Below, piece after piece: positions 8,390-16,838 of a stretch of 64,000 nucleotides of DNA. Both the position numbers and the translations under genes were made by a program. The DNA is from UBA4742 sp002403895. GTDB lineage: Bacteria > Actinomycetota > Acidimicrobiia > Acidimicrobiales > Acidimicrobilacustridaceae. The stretch's first letter is position 1, and every line of letters starts with the position of its first letter. The stretch covers positions 1-64,000 of the forward strand of contig DAISGD010000011.1 of assembly GCA_036823295.1 (NCBI GenBank), written 5' to 3'. The notes under the pieces were generated by a model, which did not search any database, was not told the origin of the DNA, and saw nothing but the letters and a program-made list of their open reading frames with translations.

Positions 8390-9577
8390 ATGCGACTCGG
8401 ACGAAGCCCCAGCCGCCCTCGATCGGCTCCCTTCTCGCACCGCCGCAGGCTCATCGCCAGCGTCGCCGCCGTCGGCCTCTTCGCCCTCCCCGTGTTCGCT
8501 CCGGGGAATGCCTCGGCCGACCAGATTTCCGACAAGAAGGCCGAGGCCCATCAGGTCGCCGCCAAACTCGATCAGCTGAACCAGAAGCTGGACAGCCTGA
8601 ACGAGCAGTACAACCAGGCGATCATCGAGCTGAAGACGGCCGATGGCGTCGTGGCCGACGCGCAGCACAAGGTCGACGAGACGAACAAGCAGCTCGACGA
8701 AAAGACGAAACAGCTACGCTCGTTCGCCGTCGAGGCCTACGTCACCGGCAACGACACACCGACCTTCGAGGCGGTCATCACCAGCACCGCCGAAGTGGCG
8801 TCACAGAAGCAGAGCTACCTCGAAGCGGCAAGCGGGAGTCGCCAAGATCTCGTCGACGAACTGCAGGCCACCAAGCAGGACGTGGCCAACCAGGTCACCA
8901 AGCTGACGGCGGCACAACAGCATGCCCTCCAGGTGCGCGACACCCTGAAGTCATCGAAGCAACAAGCCGACGCCGCCATAGCCGAACAGCAGCAGGTCTC
9001 GTCGCAGGTGCAAGGCGAGCTGGCGACGATGGTCGCCGCCGAGCAGCAGAGCGAAGCCGACGCCCGCGCCGCCGCTGCCGCGGCCCAGGCCAAGGCCCTG
9101 GTCGACCAGCGCAAGGCCACCCCCATCGCGACGCCGTCGGCCCCGCCCGTCACGCCCCCCACCCCCAAGAATCCGGGCAACCCGCCTCCCATCATCGACC
9201 CGGTCAACCCCGATCCAAATGGCGGCTCGCCCACCCCCGGCGCGGGTGCCGCCATCGCCGCAGCCTATAGTGCGCTCGGCGTGCCCTACGTGTGGGCCGG
9301 CGCCGACATGAGCGGGTTCGACTGCTCGGGGCTGATGATGTGGGCCTGGGCCCGCGGCGGGCACAGCCTGCCCCACTCGTCGTACGCCCAGTACGCCATG
9401 ACCCGCCACATCGCACTGAGCCAACTGCTGCCCGGTGACCTCGTCTTCTTCGACAGCCTGGGCCACGTGGGCCTCTACATCGGTGACGGCATGATGATCC
9501 ACGCGCCCCACACCGGCGACGTGGTCCGGGTGGCCAGCATCTACGCCTGGTCCACCCCGCTGGCCGGTCGACTCTGA
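8390..9577 (+). CDS. Secreted NlpC/P60 peptidoglycan endopeptidase with coiled coil (copy A)
   Basis: A 395-residue exported cell-wall hydrolase. A twin-basic start (SHRRR) and hydrophobic stretch give a signal peptide ending near GNASA at about residue 43. Residues 45-240 form a long coiled coil rich in Gln, Lys, Asp and Ala; residues 245-288 are a Pro-rich linker; residues 290-395 are the NlpC/P60 domain with catalytic Cys312 in GFDCSG, His359 in LGHVGLY and His371 in MIHAPH. This is the RipA-like design, in which the enzyme cuts the D-Glu to diamino-acid bond of stem peptides and the coiled coil provides control. Copy B lies at 33757-34899. An esterase gene starts 14 bases after the stop. 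Confidence 0.92.
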   Translation: MRLGRSPSRPRSAPFSHRRRLIASVAAVGLFALPVFAPGNASADQISDKKAEAHQVAAKLDQLNQKLDSLNEQYNQAIIELKTADGVVADAQHKVDETNKQLDEKTKQLRSFAVEAYVTGNDTPTFEAVITSTAEVASQKQSYLEAASGSRQDLVDELQATKQDVANQVTKLTAAQQHALQVRDTLKSSKQQADAAIAEQQQVSSQVQGELATMVAAEQQSEADARAAAAAAQAKALVDQRKATPIATPSAPPVTPPTPKNPGNPPPIIDPVNPDPNGGSPTPGAGAAIAAAYSALGVPYVWAGADMSGFDCSGLMMWAWARGGHSLPHSSYAQYAMTRHIALSQLLPGDLVFFDSLGHVGLYIGDGMMIHAPHTGDVVRVASIYAWSTPLAGRL

Positions 9578-9591
9578 CCCACCGGCCAGGG

Positions 9592-10200
9592 GTGAGTCCA
9601 GGCGGCATCCTCGTCCTGCTCCACGGGTACGAGGACGAGCCGGCAGCCATGGCGGCCCGGTTCGAGCGGTTGGTGGACCCCGCCCGCTGGGTGGTGGCGA
9701 GCCCACGCGGCCCGATCACGACGCCCGCCGGGCCGGTGTGGTTCACCACCGATGACGAGGGGCCGGACGAAGCGGCGGTCGTCGATACGCTGGCCTCGAT
9801 CAATCAGCTGATCGATCAGACGAGCGCCGAGCACGGCCTGCCCCGCTCGGCGGTCGTGGTCGGCGGCTCCTCCCAGGGGGGCGCCGTCGCCCTGGCCCTG
9901 GGACTGCGCGCTCCCGGGGACGCCGGCCCTCTCGGTGGCCTGTTCTGCGTGAGCGGTTGGCTACCGCACTTCGACGCGGTCGACTACGACCTGGCCGGGC
10001 TGGCGGCGGCCGCCACGCCGTGCCTGATCGTCCACGGGGACGACGACGAGGTGGTCATCGTGCAGCAGGGCCGCAGCGGGGCCCGCATGCTGGAACGCCA
10101 CGGGGTCCCGGTGACGTACGTGGAGCTGCCGGGAGGGCACCACCTCGGGGCCGCGGCCGACTCCCGGGTTGCGTCCTGGCTCGAGCAGCTCAGTCTCTAG
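9592..10200 (+). CDS. Alpha/beta hydrolase, phospholipase/carboxylesterase type
   Basis: A compact 202-residue esterase. It has the oxyanion LLHGYEDEP near the N-terminus, the nucleophile elbow GGSSQGG at residues 91-97 (Ser94), the acid in HGDDDEVV at about 149-155, and the histidine in GGHHLG at about residue 183. The size and the SxG-QGG elbow match the phospholipase/carboxylesterase (YpfH/AB hydrolase 2) family, which cleaves small acyl or thioester substrates. There is no signal peptide. A GTG at 9592 is the start; the closeness to the NlpC/P60 gene suggests one transcript. The physiological substrate is unknown. Confidence 0.85.
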   Translation: MSPGGILVLLHGYEDEPAAMAARFERLVDPARWVVASPRGPITTPAGPVWFTTDDEGPDEAAVVDTLASINQLIDQTSAEHGLPRSAVVVGGSSQGGAVALALGLRAPGDAGPLGGLFCVSGWLPHFDAVDYDLAGLAAAATPCLIVHGDDDEVVIVQQGRSGARMLERHGVPVTYVELPGGHHLGAAADSRVASWLEQLSL

Positions 10201-10414
10201 GGTCTGCCCCCGCCAGCAGTTCCCAGTCGCACTGGCCCTGGCACGCCGAGATCGCCGATTCATGGAAACGCCCGACACCGTCGGCCTGGAGGAGTTGGCT
10301 ACAGCCGTGGCAGCGGTAGAGATCCCACGGCCTGATCTCCAACGAGCCCCGCGGAGTCGGACTGTTCGACGACGAGGGCATCAAGCCAAGGTACCGGGTC
10401 GGTCGCCGGGTCAT
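10190..10414 (-). CDS. Small hypothetical protein with Cys pairs
   Basis: A 74-residue frame I do not recognise. It contains CHGC and, about 22 residues later, CQGQC, a spacing that could bind zinc, plus the phrase DLYRCHGCSQLL. The 3' end overlaps the convergent esterase gene by 11 bases. No hydrophobic segment is present. It lies about 75 bases downstream of the lipoprotein gene on the same strand and may share its transcript. It may also be chance, since the interval is short and lacks a clear ribosome binding site. Confidence 0.4.
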   Translation of the reverse strand: MTRRPTRYLGLMPSSSNSPTPRGSLEIRPWDLYRCHGCSQLLQADGVGRFHESAISACQGQCDWELLAGADPRD

Positions 10415-10490
10415 TCAGCCATGGCGGAGAGCGCCGCCTAGAGGTCGTCTTCCACGAGGTCCAAGTGTCAGCAGAAGGCCGGTGGCCCAC

Positions 10491-11474
10491 TCAACTGTTG
10501 CGGAGGTCGGCCAGGTCGGGGAGGTGCTGGTCGGCGACCGACGAGGCCACATCGGCGCAGCTGTGCTCGTGAGGCAGGAGGGGCCGCCCCCCGAGCGCCC
10601 ACAGCGTGCCGGCCACGCGTGCCACCACAAAGCCGTTCGCTGCGGCCGACAACGCGTCGACGCGATCGTCGCCGATGTCGAGCAACCCGCAATGCAACGG
10701 CGTGGCGGCGTCCACCCCGAGCGCCGGGAACTCCGAGACGAGGCCGGCCGGTGCGTCGAGCGTCGCCGGATCAGGTGTCGACCACGACGCGTTCGGTGAC
10801 GACCCACGGAGGGGAGCGGCCAGCACCGCCCATCGCGACCCCCGGCGAGGGTTGACCGCCGCCTCGATGCCCAGGGATCGCAGATGGTCGGCCAGAACCG
10901 TCAGGGCGGCGCGCTGTTCGGGATCGCCGCCACCCACCTCGGTGCCCCCGGTTGCATCGGTGGCGGAGGTGAGGAAGGGCACCTCGAAGGCGGTCTCCGT
11001 ACCGTCGAGGCGAGCCACGAACCGTGCCCCTCCCCCGTCGGCCGTGCCCCGCGTGGTGCCGTTGACCCCCACCCCGCCGAGCGTCAGATCGGCAGCCCGA
11101 GCCTCGATCACCAACGCCGCCAGGGTGGTGTCATCGATGCGGCCGTCGTAGCCGGCGAGGGCGCGCTGGGGATCACCGCCAACCGTTTCGTACCCCGAGC
11201 GCACGATGGTGCCATCGGGATACACGGCCACCGAGGGGAGGCTCCCGGGGGCGACGGCACCGCATTCCCCGTAACAGACGTCAATGAGCTCGAGGATCGG
11301 CTTGGTGTCGGTGGCCGGCGAGGTCCCCGGCGTGAACGCCGGCGGGGTCTCCTCAGTGGGAGAGCCGATTGCGGCATCGTTGGGTCGGTCGGAGGTGCGG
11401 CATCCCGCTCCGGCCAATAATGCGAGGATGACCACTCCGGCAGCAATCGGTGACCGAAGACGGCGAAGGACCAT
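10491..11474 (-). CDS. Putative lipoprotein of unknown function
   Basis: A 327-residue exported protein. The N-terminus has a basic start, a hydrophobic stretch (IAAGVVILALL) and the lipobox LAGAGC with lipidated Cys25. The mature part opens with a Thr/Pro/Ser-rich linker, then holds CYGEC and a beta-rich domain with VAVYPDGTIVRSGYE and a C-terminal region that contains two further Cys residues (LHCGLLD and HSCADV). I recognise no named family. The longer frame to 11648 would put residues before the signal peptide, so the ATG at 11474 is preferred. It is divergent from the methionine aminopeptidase gene, 131 bases away. Confidence 0.75.
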   Translation of the reverse strand: MVLRRLRSPIAAGVVILALLAGAGCRTSDRPNDAAIGSPTEETPPAFTPGTSPATDTKPILELIDVCYGECGAVAPGSLPSVAVYPDGTIVRSGYETVGGDPQRALAGYDGRIDDTTLAALVIEARAADLTLGGVGVNGTTRGTADGGGARFVARLDGTETAFEVPFLTSATDATGGTEVGGGDPEQRAALTVLADHLRSLGIEAAVNPRRGSRWAVLAAPLRGSSPNASWSTPDPATLDAPAGLVSEFPALGVDAATPLHCGLLDIGDDRVDALSAAANGFVVARVAGTLWALGGRPLLPHEHSCADVASSVADQHLPDLADLRNS

Positions 11475-11605
11475 GATGGCCGCGCAGCGTAGGACTGCCG
11501 GCCGGATCGTTCGCGGAGGGTGCTGATCCGTTCTGGCGACGCTTCGGGGCCCCCGGGGGGACGGAATCGTCGCCGGAACGCGGAAAGCGGGCACACTGGT
11601 ATCCG

Positions 11606-12598
11606 ATGACCAAGCGCAAGCGTCGAGGCGGTCGGGTGACCGAGTCACCCCGGTCGGCCTCGCGCACTCCCCAACTCACCCTTTCCCGTCCCACGGCCCA
11701 CAAGGCGCCGCGTGGCGGCATCACGCCTGGCCTCGTCGGTCTGCGCCGGGCCGTACCCGACTCCATCCCCAAGCCGCCGTATGCCATCACTGGTCAGCCC
11801 CCGGCGACACGGGGCCCGGCCACGCAGACCCCAGAGATCATCGCCCGTATGCGCGTCGCCGGTCATCTGGCCGCCGAGGTGCTGCTCGAGGTCGGCGCGG
11901 CCGTCACCGCCGGGATCACCACCGACGGGTTGGATGCCATCGCCCATGAGGCGTCGATCCGGCGGAAGTGCTACCCCAGCCCGCTCAACTACCGCGGCTT
12001 CCCCAAGTCCCTGTGCACGTCGGTCAACGAAGTCATCTGCCACGGCATCCCCGACAGCCACCAATTGGTCGACGGCGACATCATCAATCTCGACGTGACC
12101 GTCTTCCACGACGGGGTCCACGGCGACACCAACGCCACCTTCCTCGTGGGCGAGGTGGACGACGCCTCCCAGCACCTGGTGCGCCAGACCCGACTCGCCC
12201 TCCTCCGGGGGATCGCCGCAGTCCGGCCCGGGGTCCACGTCTACGACATCGGCCGCGCCATCGAGGACTCCGCCCACGGGGCGGGACTAGGCGTGGTGCG
12301 TGAGTTCATCGGCCACGGGATCGGAGAGCAGTTCCACGGTGGCCTTCAGATCCTCCACTACTTCGATCCCCGGGCCGACACCGTGCTCGAGCCGGGCATG
12401 ACGTTCACCATCGAGCCCATGATCACGCTCGGCTCGCCCGAATTGGAGATGTGGGAAGACGGCTGGACGGCGGTCACCCGCGACGGCAGCCGCTGCGCCC
12501 AGTTCGAGCACACCATGGTGGTGACCGAGGACGGCGTCGATGTCCTCACCGTCACCGCCGACGGCCGGACCGCCGTCGACCTGCTCGTCGAGCTCTGA
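11606..12598 (+). CDS. map: Methionine aminopeptidase, type I, with N-terminal extension
   Basis: A 330-residue cytoplasmic metalloprotease that removes the initiator methionine from new proteins. All metal ligands are visible: Asp163 in NLDVT, Asp174 in GDTNATF, His237 in FIGHGIG, Glu270 in TIEPM and Glu301 in QFEHT; His146 is in CHGIPD. The catalytic domain spans about residues 75-330. The first 70 residues, basic and Pro-rich with PPYAITGQPPA near the end, resemble the extended actinobacterial MetAP that may bind at the ribosome. The start is ATG at 11606. It is followed 33 bases later by the metal-binding lipoprotein gene. Confidence 0.95.
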   Translation: MTKRKRRGGRVTESPRSASRTPQLTLSRPTAHKAPRGGITPGLVGLRRAVPDSIPKPPYAITGQPPATRGPATQTPEIIARMRVAGHLAAEVLLEVGAAVTAGITTDGLDAIAHEASIRRKCYPSPLNYRGFPKSLCTSVNEVICHGIPDSHQLVDGDIINLDVTVFHDGVHGDTNATFLVGEVDDASQHLVRQTRLALLRGIAAVRPGVHVYDIGRAIEDSAHGAGLGVVREFIGHGIGEQFHGGLQILHYFDPRADTVLEPGMTFTIEPMITLGSPELEMWEDGWTAVTRDGSRCAQFEHTMVVTEDGVDVLTVTADGRTAVDLLVEL

Positions 12599-12631
12599 TC
12601 GGTCCACCTCGATCCGGCGAGGGATGCGCTC

Positions 12632-13480
12632 GTGAATTGGTCCGACAGAGCGGCGCCGTCCACCAGCCGGCGATCAGTCCACCGGCGATCGCTGACGCTT
12701 CTCTTCGTGGCGATCGTCGCCGCCATCACGGTGGTCGCTGCCTGCTCCTCGACATCCTCATCGTCCACACCAGCACCGACCACGACACCACGGCTACGGG
12801 TCGTGGCCACCACCACCGTCCTGGGCGACCTGGCCCGGGCCGTCGCTGGCGATCGGGCCGACGTGACCACCCTGATGGGACCCGACGACAACCCCCACAC
12901 GTTCGTCCTGCCTCCCGACCGCCAGCCCGAACTCGACGGCGCCGACCTCGTGATCCAGGTCGGCCGCGCCTACGAGGCCGGCCTGGCCACCGCCTTGGAC
13001 GAGACCCGCCGGGCCGGCACCACGGTGGACGAGACCGCCCCCGCGCTGGCGCCAATCACCGGCGCCGACGGCCAGCCCGACCTCCACGTGTGGACCGATC
13101 CGGACCGGCTCACGACCATGGCCGACCTCCTGGCCGACGCCTTGGCCGACCGTTCCCACAGCGCCCCCGAACCGTGGCAGGCCGACGCCGCCCGCTACGG
13201 GGCCACGCTCGCTGCCGCCGATGAAGCGGCCCAGGCCGCCATCAATCCGATACCGGACAATGATCGGGTCCTGGCGAGCACGTCTGACGGCCTGACCTAC
13301 CTGGCCCAGCGCTACGGCTTCACCGTGCGCGCTCCCGTCGCCGCGGAAACAGCCCTGGTCGTGGACGTCGACGCCCTCCGTTCCAGCCCGCCTGGTCCCA
13401 CCACCAACGCCGAGTTGATTCTCCAGACGACGGCCCGAATCGCCGAGTGGCTCCACCACTCCTCATCGCCGCCAGGGTGA
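12632..13480 (+). CDS. Orphan ZnuA/TroA-like metal-binding lipoprotein
   Basis: A 282-residue solute-binding protein of the zinc/manganese ABC uptake (cluster A-I) type. A signal segment ends in the lipobox VVAAC (Cys38). Two expected metal histidines are seen, His89 in NPHTF and His152 in DLHVW. At the third ligand position, normally His before a GY motif, the sequence is SDGLTY, so Ser218 stands there. The protein is also short at the C-terminus. No ABC permease or ATPase gene is adjacent, which is unusual because these genes normally sit together. It may bind metal weakly, or act as a chaperone or have lost uptake function. Start is GTG at 12632. Confidence 0.8.
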   Translation: MNWSDRAAPSTSRRSVHRRSLTLLFVAIVAAITVVAACSSTSSSSTPAPTTTPRLRVVATTTVLGDLARAVAGDRADVTTLMGPDDNPHTFVLPPDRQPELDGADLVIQVGRAYEAGLATALDETRRAGTTVDETAPALAPITGADGQPDLHVWTDPDRLTTMADLLADALADRSHSAPEPWQADAARYGATLAAADEAAQAAINPIPDNDRVLASTSDGLTYLAQRYGFTVRAPVAAETALVVDVDALRSSPPGPTTNAELILQTTARIAEWLHHSSSPPG

Positions 13481-13550
13481 GCTCCGCCGACCCCGGAGAA
13501 CAACCCCGCCGAAACCACATCGACCCCCAGCCGCGCTACACCTGTCGTCC

Positions 13551-14387
13551 GTGGAGGACCATCCCGAAGTCTCCGGCACCCCGGAGTCGACTGACGAGAT
13601 CGAACTTGAGGTCGACGTCGCCCCACCGCGGGGAGGCGCCGTCGAACCACCCGTCGATCGCCATCGTCGTCGTTTCCTCGGGTTGGTGGCAGGCGGCGCG
13701 GCCCTCCTCGTCGGGGGCGGCGCGGCCTGGCGGCTCGTGAGCAACGACGGGACCACCACCACCGTGGCCGACAGCCCGGCCACGACCCGCCCGTCGCCGA
13801 CGCCGGCGGCGACGACCGAGACGCGGCCCCCGCTGCCCATTCCCGCGCGGCCGCCCGACAACCCCTATGCCCCCACGCCGCAGGTCGTGCTGGGCACCCT
13901 GGCCATACCCCGCATCGGTCTCAGCGCCGAGCTCCAGGAGGGCATCACCCTCACCGCCATCAATCGGGGTCCCGGACACTGGCCCGGCAGCGCCATGCCC
14001 GGCGAGCTGGGCAACGTCGTGGTGGCCGGGCATCGCACCACCTACAGCCACCCGTTCCGCCGCCTCAACGAGCTCCAACCGGGGGATCCGGTGACGTTCA
14101 CCACCGCCAGCGGCGCGTTCACCTATCAGGTGCGCGGCATCGTCATCGTGGACGGCCAAGCCATCGACATCGCCGCTCAGGCCTACGCCCGGACCGCCAC
14201 CCTGTTCGCCTGCCACCCGCCCGGCTCGGCGGCTCAGCGCATCGTGGCCAAGCTTCAACTTCTCGGTCCCGACGGTCGGCCCGTCGATCCCGACGGCGTA
14301 CTGCCTGCCCTCGATGCGGGCACCCAGGCGGACGACCACACGCTGCTCATGAAGAACACCGACCCTCTGGCCGGTGCCGGCGGTTGA
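13551..14387 (+). CDS. Class E sortase
   Basis: A 278-residue membrane-anchored transpeptidase. A basic patch (DRHRRR) precedes one hydrophobic segment at about residues 43-61, then a Thr/Pro-rich linker to about 110, then the sortase beta barrel. The catalytic set is His161 in VAGHRTTYSHPF, Cys221 in TLFACHPPG and Arg230. This matches class E (SrtE-like) sortases of high-GC Gram-positives, which recognise LAXTG sorting motifs and link proteins to the cell wall. No pilin or LAXTG substrate gene is next to it. Start is GTG at 13551, 70 bases after the preceding lipoprotein gene. Confidence 0.9.
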   Translation: MEDHPEVSGTPESTDEIELEVDVAPPRGGAVEPPVDRHRRRFLGLVAGGAALLVGGGAAWRLVSNDGTTTTVADSPATTRPSPTPAATTETRPPLPIPARPPDNPYAPTPQVVLGTLAIPRIGLSAELQEGITLTAINRGPGHWPGSAMPGELGNVVVAGHRTTYSHPFRRLNELQPGDPVTFTTASGAFTYQVRGIVIVDGQAIDIAAQAYARTATLFACHPPGSAAQRIVAKLQLLGPDGRPVDPDGVLPALDAGTQADDHTLLMKNTDPLAGAGG

Positions 14388-14410
14388 GCGACGGACAGGT
14401 CACCGCTCGA

Positions 14411-15259
14411 TCAGAGCTCACCCCGGTCAAAGAACTGGGGCCAGTTCGACTGTGACTCGCTGCCATCGGCCACGATGGCAGCCCCATTGATGAACCGGGC
14501 CCCGGGCGAACACAAAAACAAGATGATGGCCGCCATCTCCTCGGCGGTACCCATGCGCCGCATCGGGCCGATTGCCTCGGCCTGCACCGCCCACGCCTCC
14601 TCGTCGAAGCCGAGCTGGCCGACCTCGTTCTCGTGCATGCCCGGCGTCGCCACCGTGCCTGGCGCCAAGGCGTTGATGGTCACGCCGTGATAGCCGAGGT
14701 AGGGCGCCATCGACCGGGTGAGGCTGACCACGCCGGCACGCGCCGCACCCGAATGCACGAACCAAGGTGCGCCCCGGTCGAAGGAGAAGATGTGGACCAC
14801 GTTCACGATGGCCCCACCGCCGGCCGCCGTCATGGGTTCCATGAACCGACTGATCATGTTCCAGGTGCCATTCAGGTTCAGGTCGACCACAGAACGCCAG
14901 CCGTTGTCGGAGATTTGCGACGGCAGGGCGGGGAACTGCCCGCCGGCGTTGTTCACCAGGAAGTCGACGTGGCCGAACCGGTCGTAGGCCTGCTCGCGCA
15001 GGGCGTCCACCTCAGCCGGCTCGCGGATGTTGGTGGGGACCACCAAACACTGACGCCCAAGGCTCGCCACCTCGGTCGCGGTGGCCTCGAGCGTCTCGCG
15101 GGNNNNNNNNNNCCCCGCCACAATCACCTCGGCGCCGTAGCGGGCGAAGGCCAACGCCGCGCATTTACCTATGCCGCTACCGGCGCCGGTGATCAACGCC
15201 ACCCGGCCGGCGAACAGGTCCGGTGCGAACGAGTCGAGCGGCCCGGGCGGCGTCTGCAT
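14411..15259 (-). CDS. SDR-family oxidoreductase, 2,4-dienoyl-CoA-reductase-like; contains sequence gap
   Basis: A short-chain dehydrogenase of about 282 residues interrupted by ten unknown bases (four unknown codons). The cofactor fold is TGAGSGIG, then NNAGGQFP in the structural motif. At the active site the usual Tyr-x3-Lys is replaced by VHSGAARAG: Ser stands for Tyr and Arg for Lys. The flanking pattern recalls 2,4-dienoyl-CoA reductases, which use other catalytic residues and have VHxGxAKA here. That would place it in unsaturated fatty-acid oxidation. The ATG at 15259 is the best start; the frame stays open across the gap, but the true gap length is unknown. It is convergent with the sortase gene. 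Confidence 0.8.
   Translation of the reverse strand: MQTPPGPLDSFAPDLFAGRVALITGAGSGIGKCAALAFARYGAEVIVAGXXXXRETLEATATEVASLGRQCLVVPTNIREPAEVDALREQAYDRFGHVDFLVNNAGGQFPALPSQISDNGWRSVVDLNLNGTWNMISRFMEPMTAAGGGAIVNVVHIFSFDRGAPWFVHSGAARAGVVSLTRSMAPYLGYHGVTINALAPGTVATPGMHENEVGQLGFDEEAWAVQAEAIGPMRRMGTAEEMAAIILFLCSPGARFINGAAIVADGSESQSNWPQFFDRGEL
15103..15112. other. Assembly gap (10 N)
   Basis: Ten undetermined bases inside the SDR gene, right after the cofactor-binding strand. The coding frame continues on both sides. The number may be a placeholder, so residues between VAG and RETLEA are uncertain. Confidence 1.
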
Positions 15260-15303
15260 GGGCGCGCACCCTACAGCGGTCGACCTGCGTAAGGATGACC
15301 CGG

Positions 15304-16782
15304 ATGTCCGGCAACGCACGCTTCCTCGTGGTCGGGCGCGGCGTCTTGGCGGGCGTGTGCCTGGCGGCCTCGGTCCCCCCGTGGGGATGGTGGCCCCTGG
15401 CCTTCGTGGGCATCGCCCTCCTCGACCGGTTGATCGCGGGTCAGAGCTGGGGGCGGCGCTTCCGGCGGACCTGGCTGGTGGCGGCCTGCTGGCTCTTCCC
15501 GGCCATGCTCTGGATGTGGGACCTCACCAAGCCCGGCTACGTCGTCGCCGGCGCGCTCTACGCCACCTACTTCGGCGTCGCGGCTGCCCTCTGCCCGCCC
15601 GGGCGCGCCCGTTGGATCGCCCTACCCGGGGCGGTGCTGCTGGCCGAGGTGGCCCGGTGGGCCTTCCCCTTCGGCGGCGTGCCGCTCGGCAACCTGGGCC
15701 TCAGCCAGGCCGCCGCCCCCCTGGGCCAGACGGCGCGGTTGGCCGGTGTGTACCTGGTGGTGGTGTTGGTCATGGTCGGCGGCATCGCTCTGTCGGCCGC
15801 CTGGGAACGAGACTGGCGAGTGGCCGGCGGGATCGTGGCGGCCCTAGTGGTGCTGTGGGGCCTGGCCCTGGTCGCACCGCGGGGCCACGACATCGCACCC
15901 CTGCGGGTGGCCCTCGTGCAGGGAGGCGGTCCTCAACGGACCCGGGCAGCCAACAGCGACGCACGAGCGGTGTTCGAACGCCACCTCCAGGCCAGCGAGC
16001 AGATCCACACTCCGGTCGACCTGGTGCTGTGGCCTGAGAACGTGGTGGCCCTGGATGGTCGGCTGGATGGCAGCCGGGAGGACAAGGAACTGTCCGCCCT
16101 GGCCCGGAAGCTCAACACCACGCTCATCGCCGGAATCACCGAGGACGTGAACGACCGCCAGTTCCTCAACGCCGCGGTCGTCTACAACCCTGACGGGTCA
16201 CGGGGCGAGCGCTACGACAAGGTCCACCGCGTGCCGTTCGGGGAGTACGTGCCGCTGCGGGGACTGATCGAGAAGTTGGCGGGCCAGGGCGCGGGACTAC
16301 CACACCGCGACGCGGTGGCCGGTCACGGCCCCTCCATCGTGCACACCTCGGTGGGCACGATGGGAACCGTCATCTCGTGGGAGGTGTTCTTCGCCGATCA
16401 GGCCCGCGACGCCATCAACAACGGCGGCGAGGTGCTGTTGAACCCGACCAACGGCTCGTCGTACTGGCTGACGATCCTGCAGAGCCAGCAGGTGGCCTCG
16501 TCGCGCTTGCGGGCCATCGAGACCGGTCGGTGGGCCCTGCAGGCGGCTCCCACCGGCTTCTCGGCGGTGATCACCCCCGATGGCGGACTGGTGGACCGCA
16601 CCGACGTCAGCGAGCAAAGGGTGATCGAGGCCACCATCCAACGACGCGAGGGCAACACCTGGGCGACCACCATCGGCCCCTGGCCCATGCTCGTTCTGTC
16701 GATAGCCAGCCTGATACTGGCGTGGGCGCTCCAAGGACGGTCAACGCTGCGCAGGCGCCAGTCGGAGCAGCAAGCGACGTGA
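15304..16782 (+). CDS. lnt: Apolipoprotein N-acyltransferase-like protein with Ser at the Cys position
   Basis: A 492-residue membrane protein. Several hydrophobic helices lie within residues 5-200, then a nitrilase-like periplasmic domain, and a last helix near 465-480. Lnt adds the third acyl chain to lipoproteins via a Glu-Lys-Cys triad. Here Glu245 is in LWPENVV and Lys306 in YDKVHRVPFGEYVP, but the nucleophile position, normally Cys in an ICYE-type motif, is Ser358 in VISWEVFF. The other conserved text (LLNPTNGSSYW, SRLRAIETGRW) is intact. It may be a divergent Lnt or a related acyltransferase. ATG at 15304 is chosen; 15295 is also possible. A hairpin repeat begins at its stop codon. Confidence 0.85.
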   Translation: MSGNARFLVVGRGVLAGVCLAASVPPWGWWPLAFVGIALLDRLIAGQSWGRRFRRTWLVAACWLFPAMLWMWDLTKPGYVVAGALYATYFGVAAALCPPGRARWIALPGAVLLAEVARWAFPFGGVPLGNLGLSQAAAPLGQTARLAGVYLVVVLVMVGGIALSAAWERDWRVAGGIVAALVVLWGLALVAPRGHDIAPLRVALVQGGGPQRTRAANSDARAVFERHLQASEQIHTPVDLVLWPENVVALDGRLDGSREDKELSALARKLNTTLIAGITEDVNDRQFLNAAVVYNPDGSRGERYDKVHRVPFGEYVPLRGLIEKLAGQGAGLPHRDAVAGHGPSIVHTSVGTMGTVISWEVFFADQARDAINNGGEVLLNPTNGSSYWLTILQSQQVASSRLRAIETGRWALQAAPTGFSAVITPDGGLVDRTDVSEQRVIEATIQRREGNTWATTIGPWPMLVLSIASLILAWALQGRSTLRRRQSEQQAT

Positions 16783-16834
16783 CACCCGACTGGGCGAAGC
16801 CGCCCGCCGGGAGGCCTGCCGACCAGAGGGCCAA
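16780..16834 (+). repeat. Dispersed hairpin repeat, copy 1 (after lnt)
   Basis: This segment begins at the TGA stop of lnt and is closely similar to 26290-26334, which begins at the TGA stop of arsC. Shared blocks are TGACACCCG, TGGGCGAAGCC, GGGAGGC, GCCGAC and GGGCCA. The arms GGC-GAA-GCC and GGC-CT-GCC can pair to form an imperfect hairpin. No T run follows, so it is more like a short mobile or REP-type element, or a conserved mRNA 3' structure, than a standard terminator. Confidence 0.6.
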
Positions 16835-16838
16835 CAGA

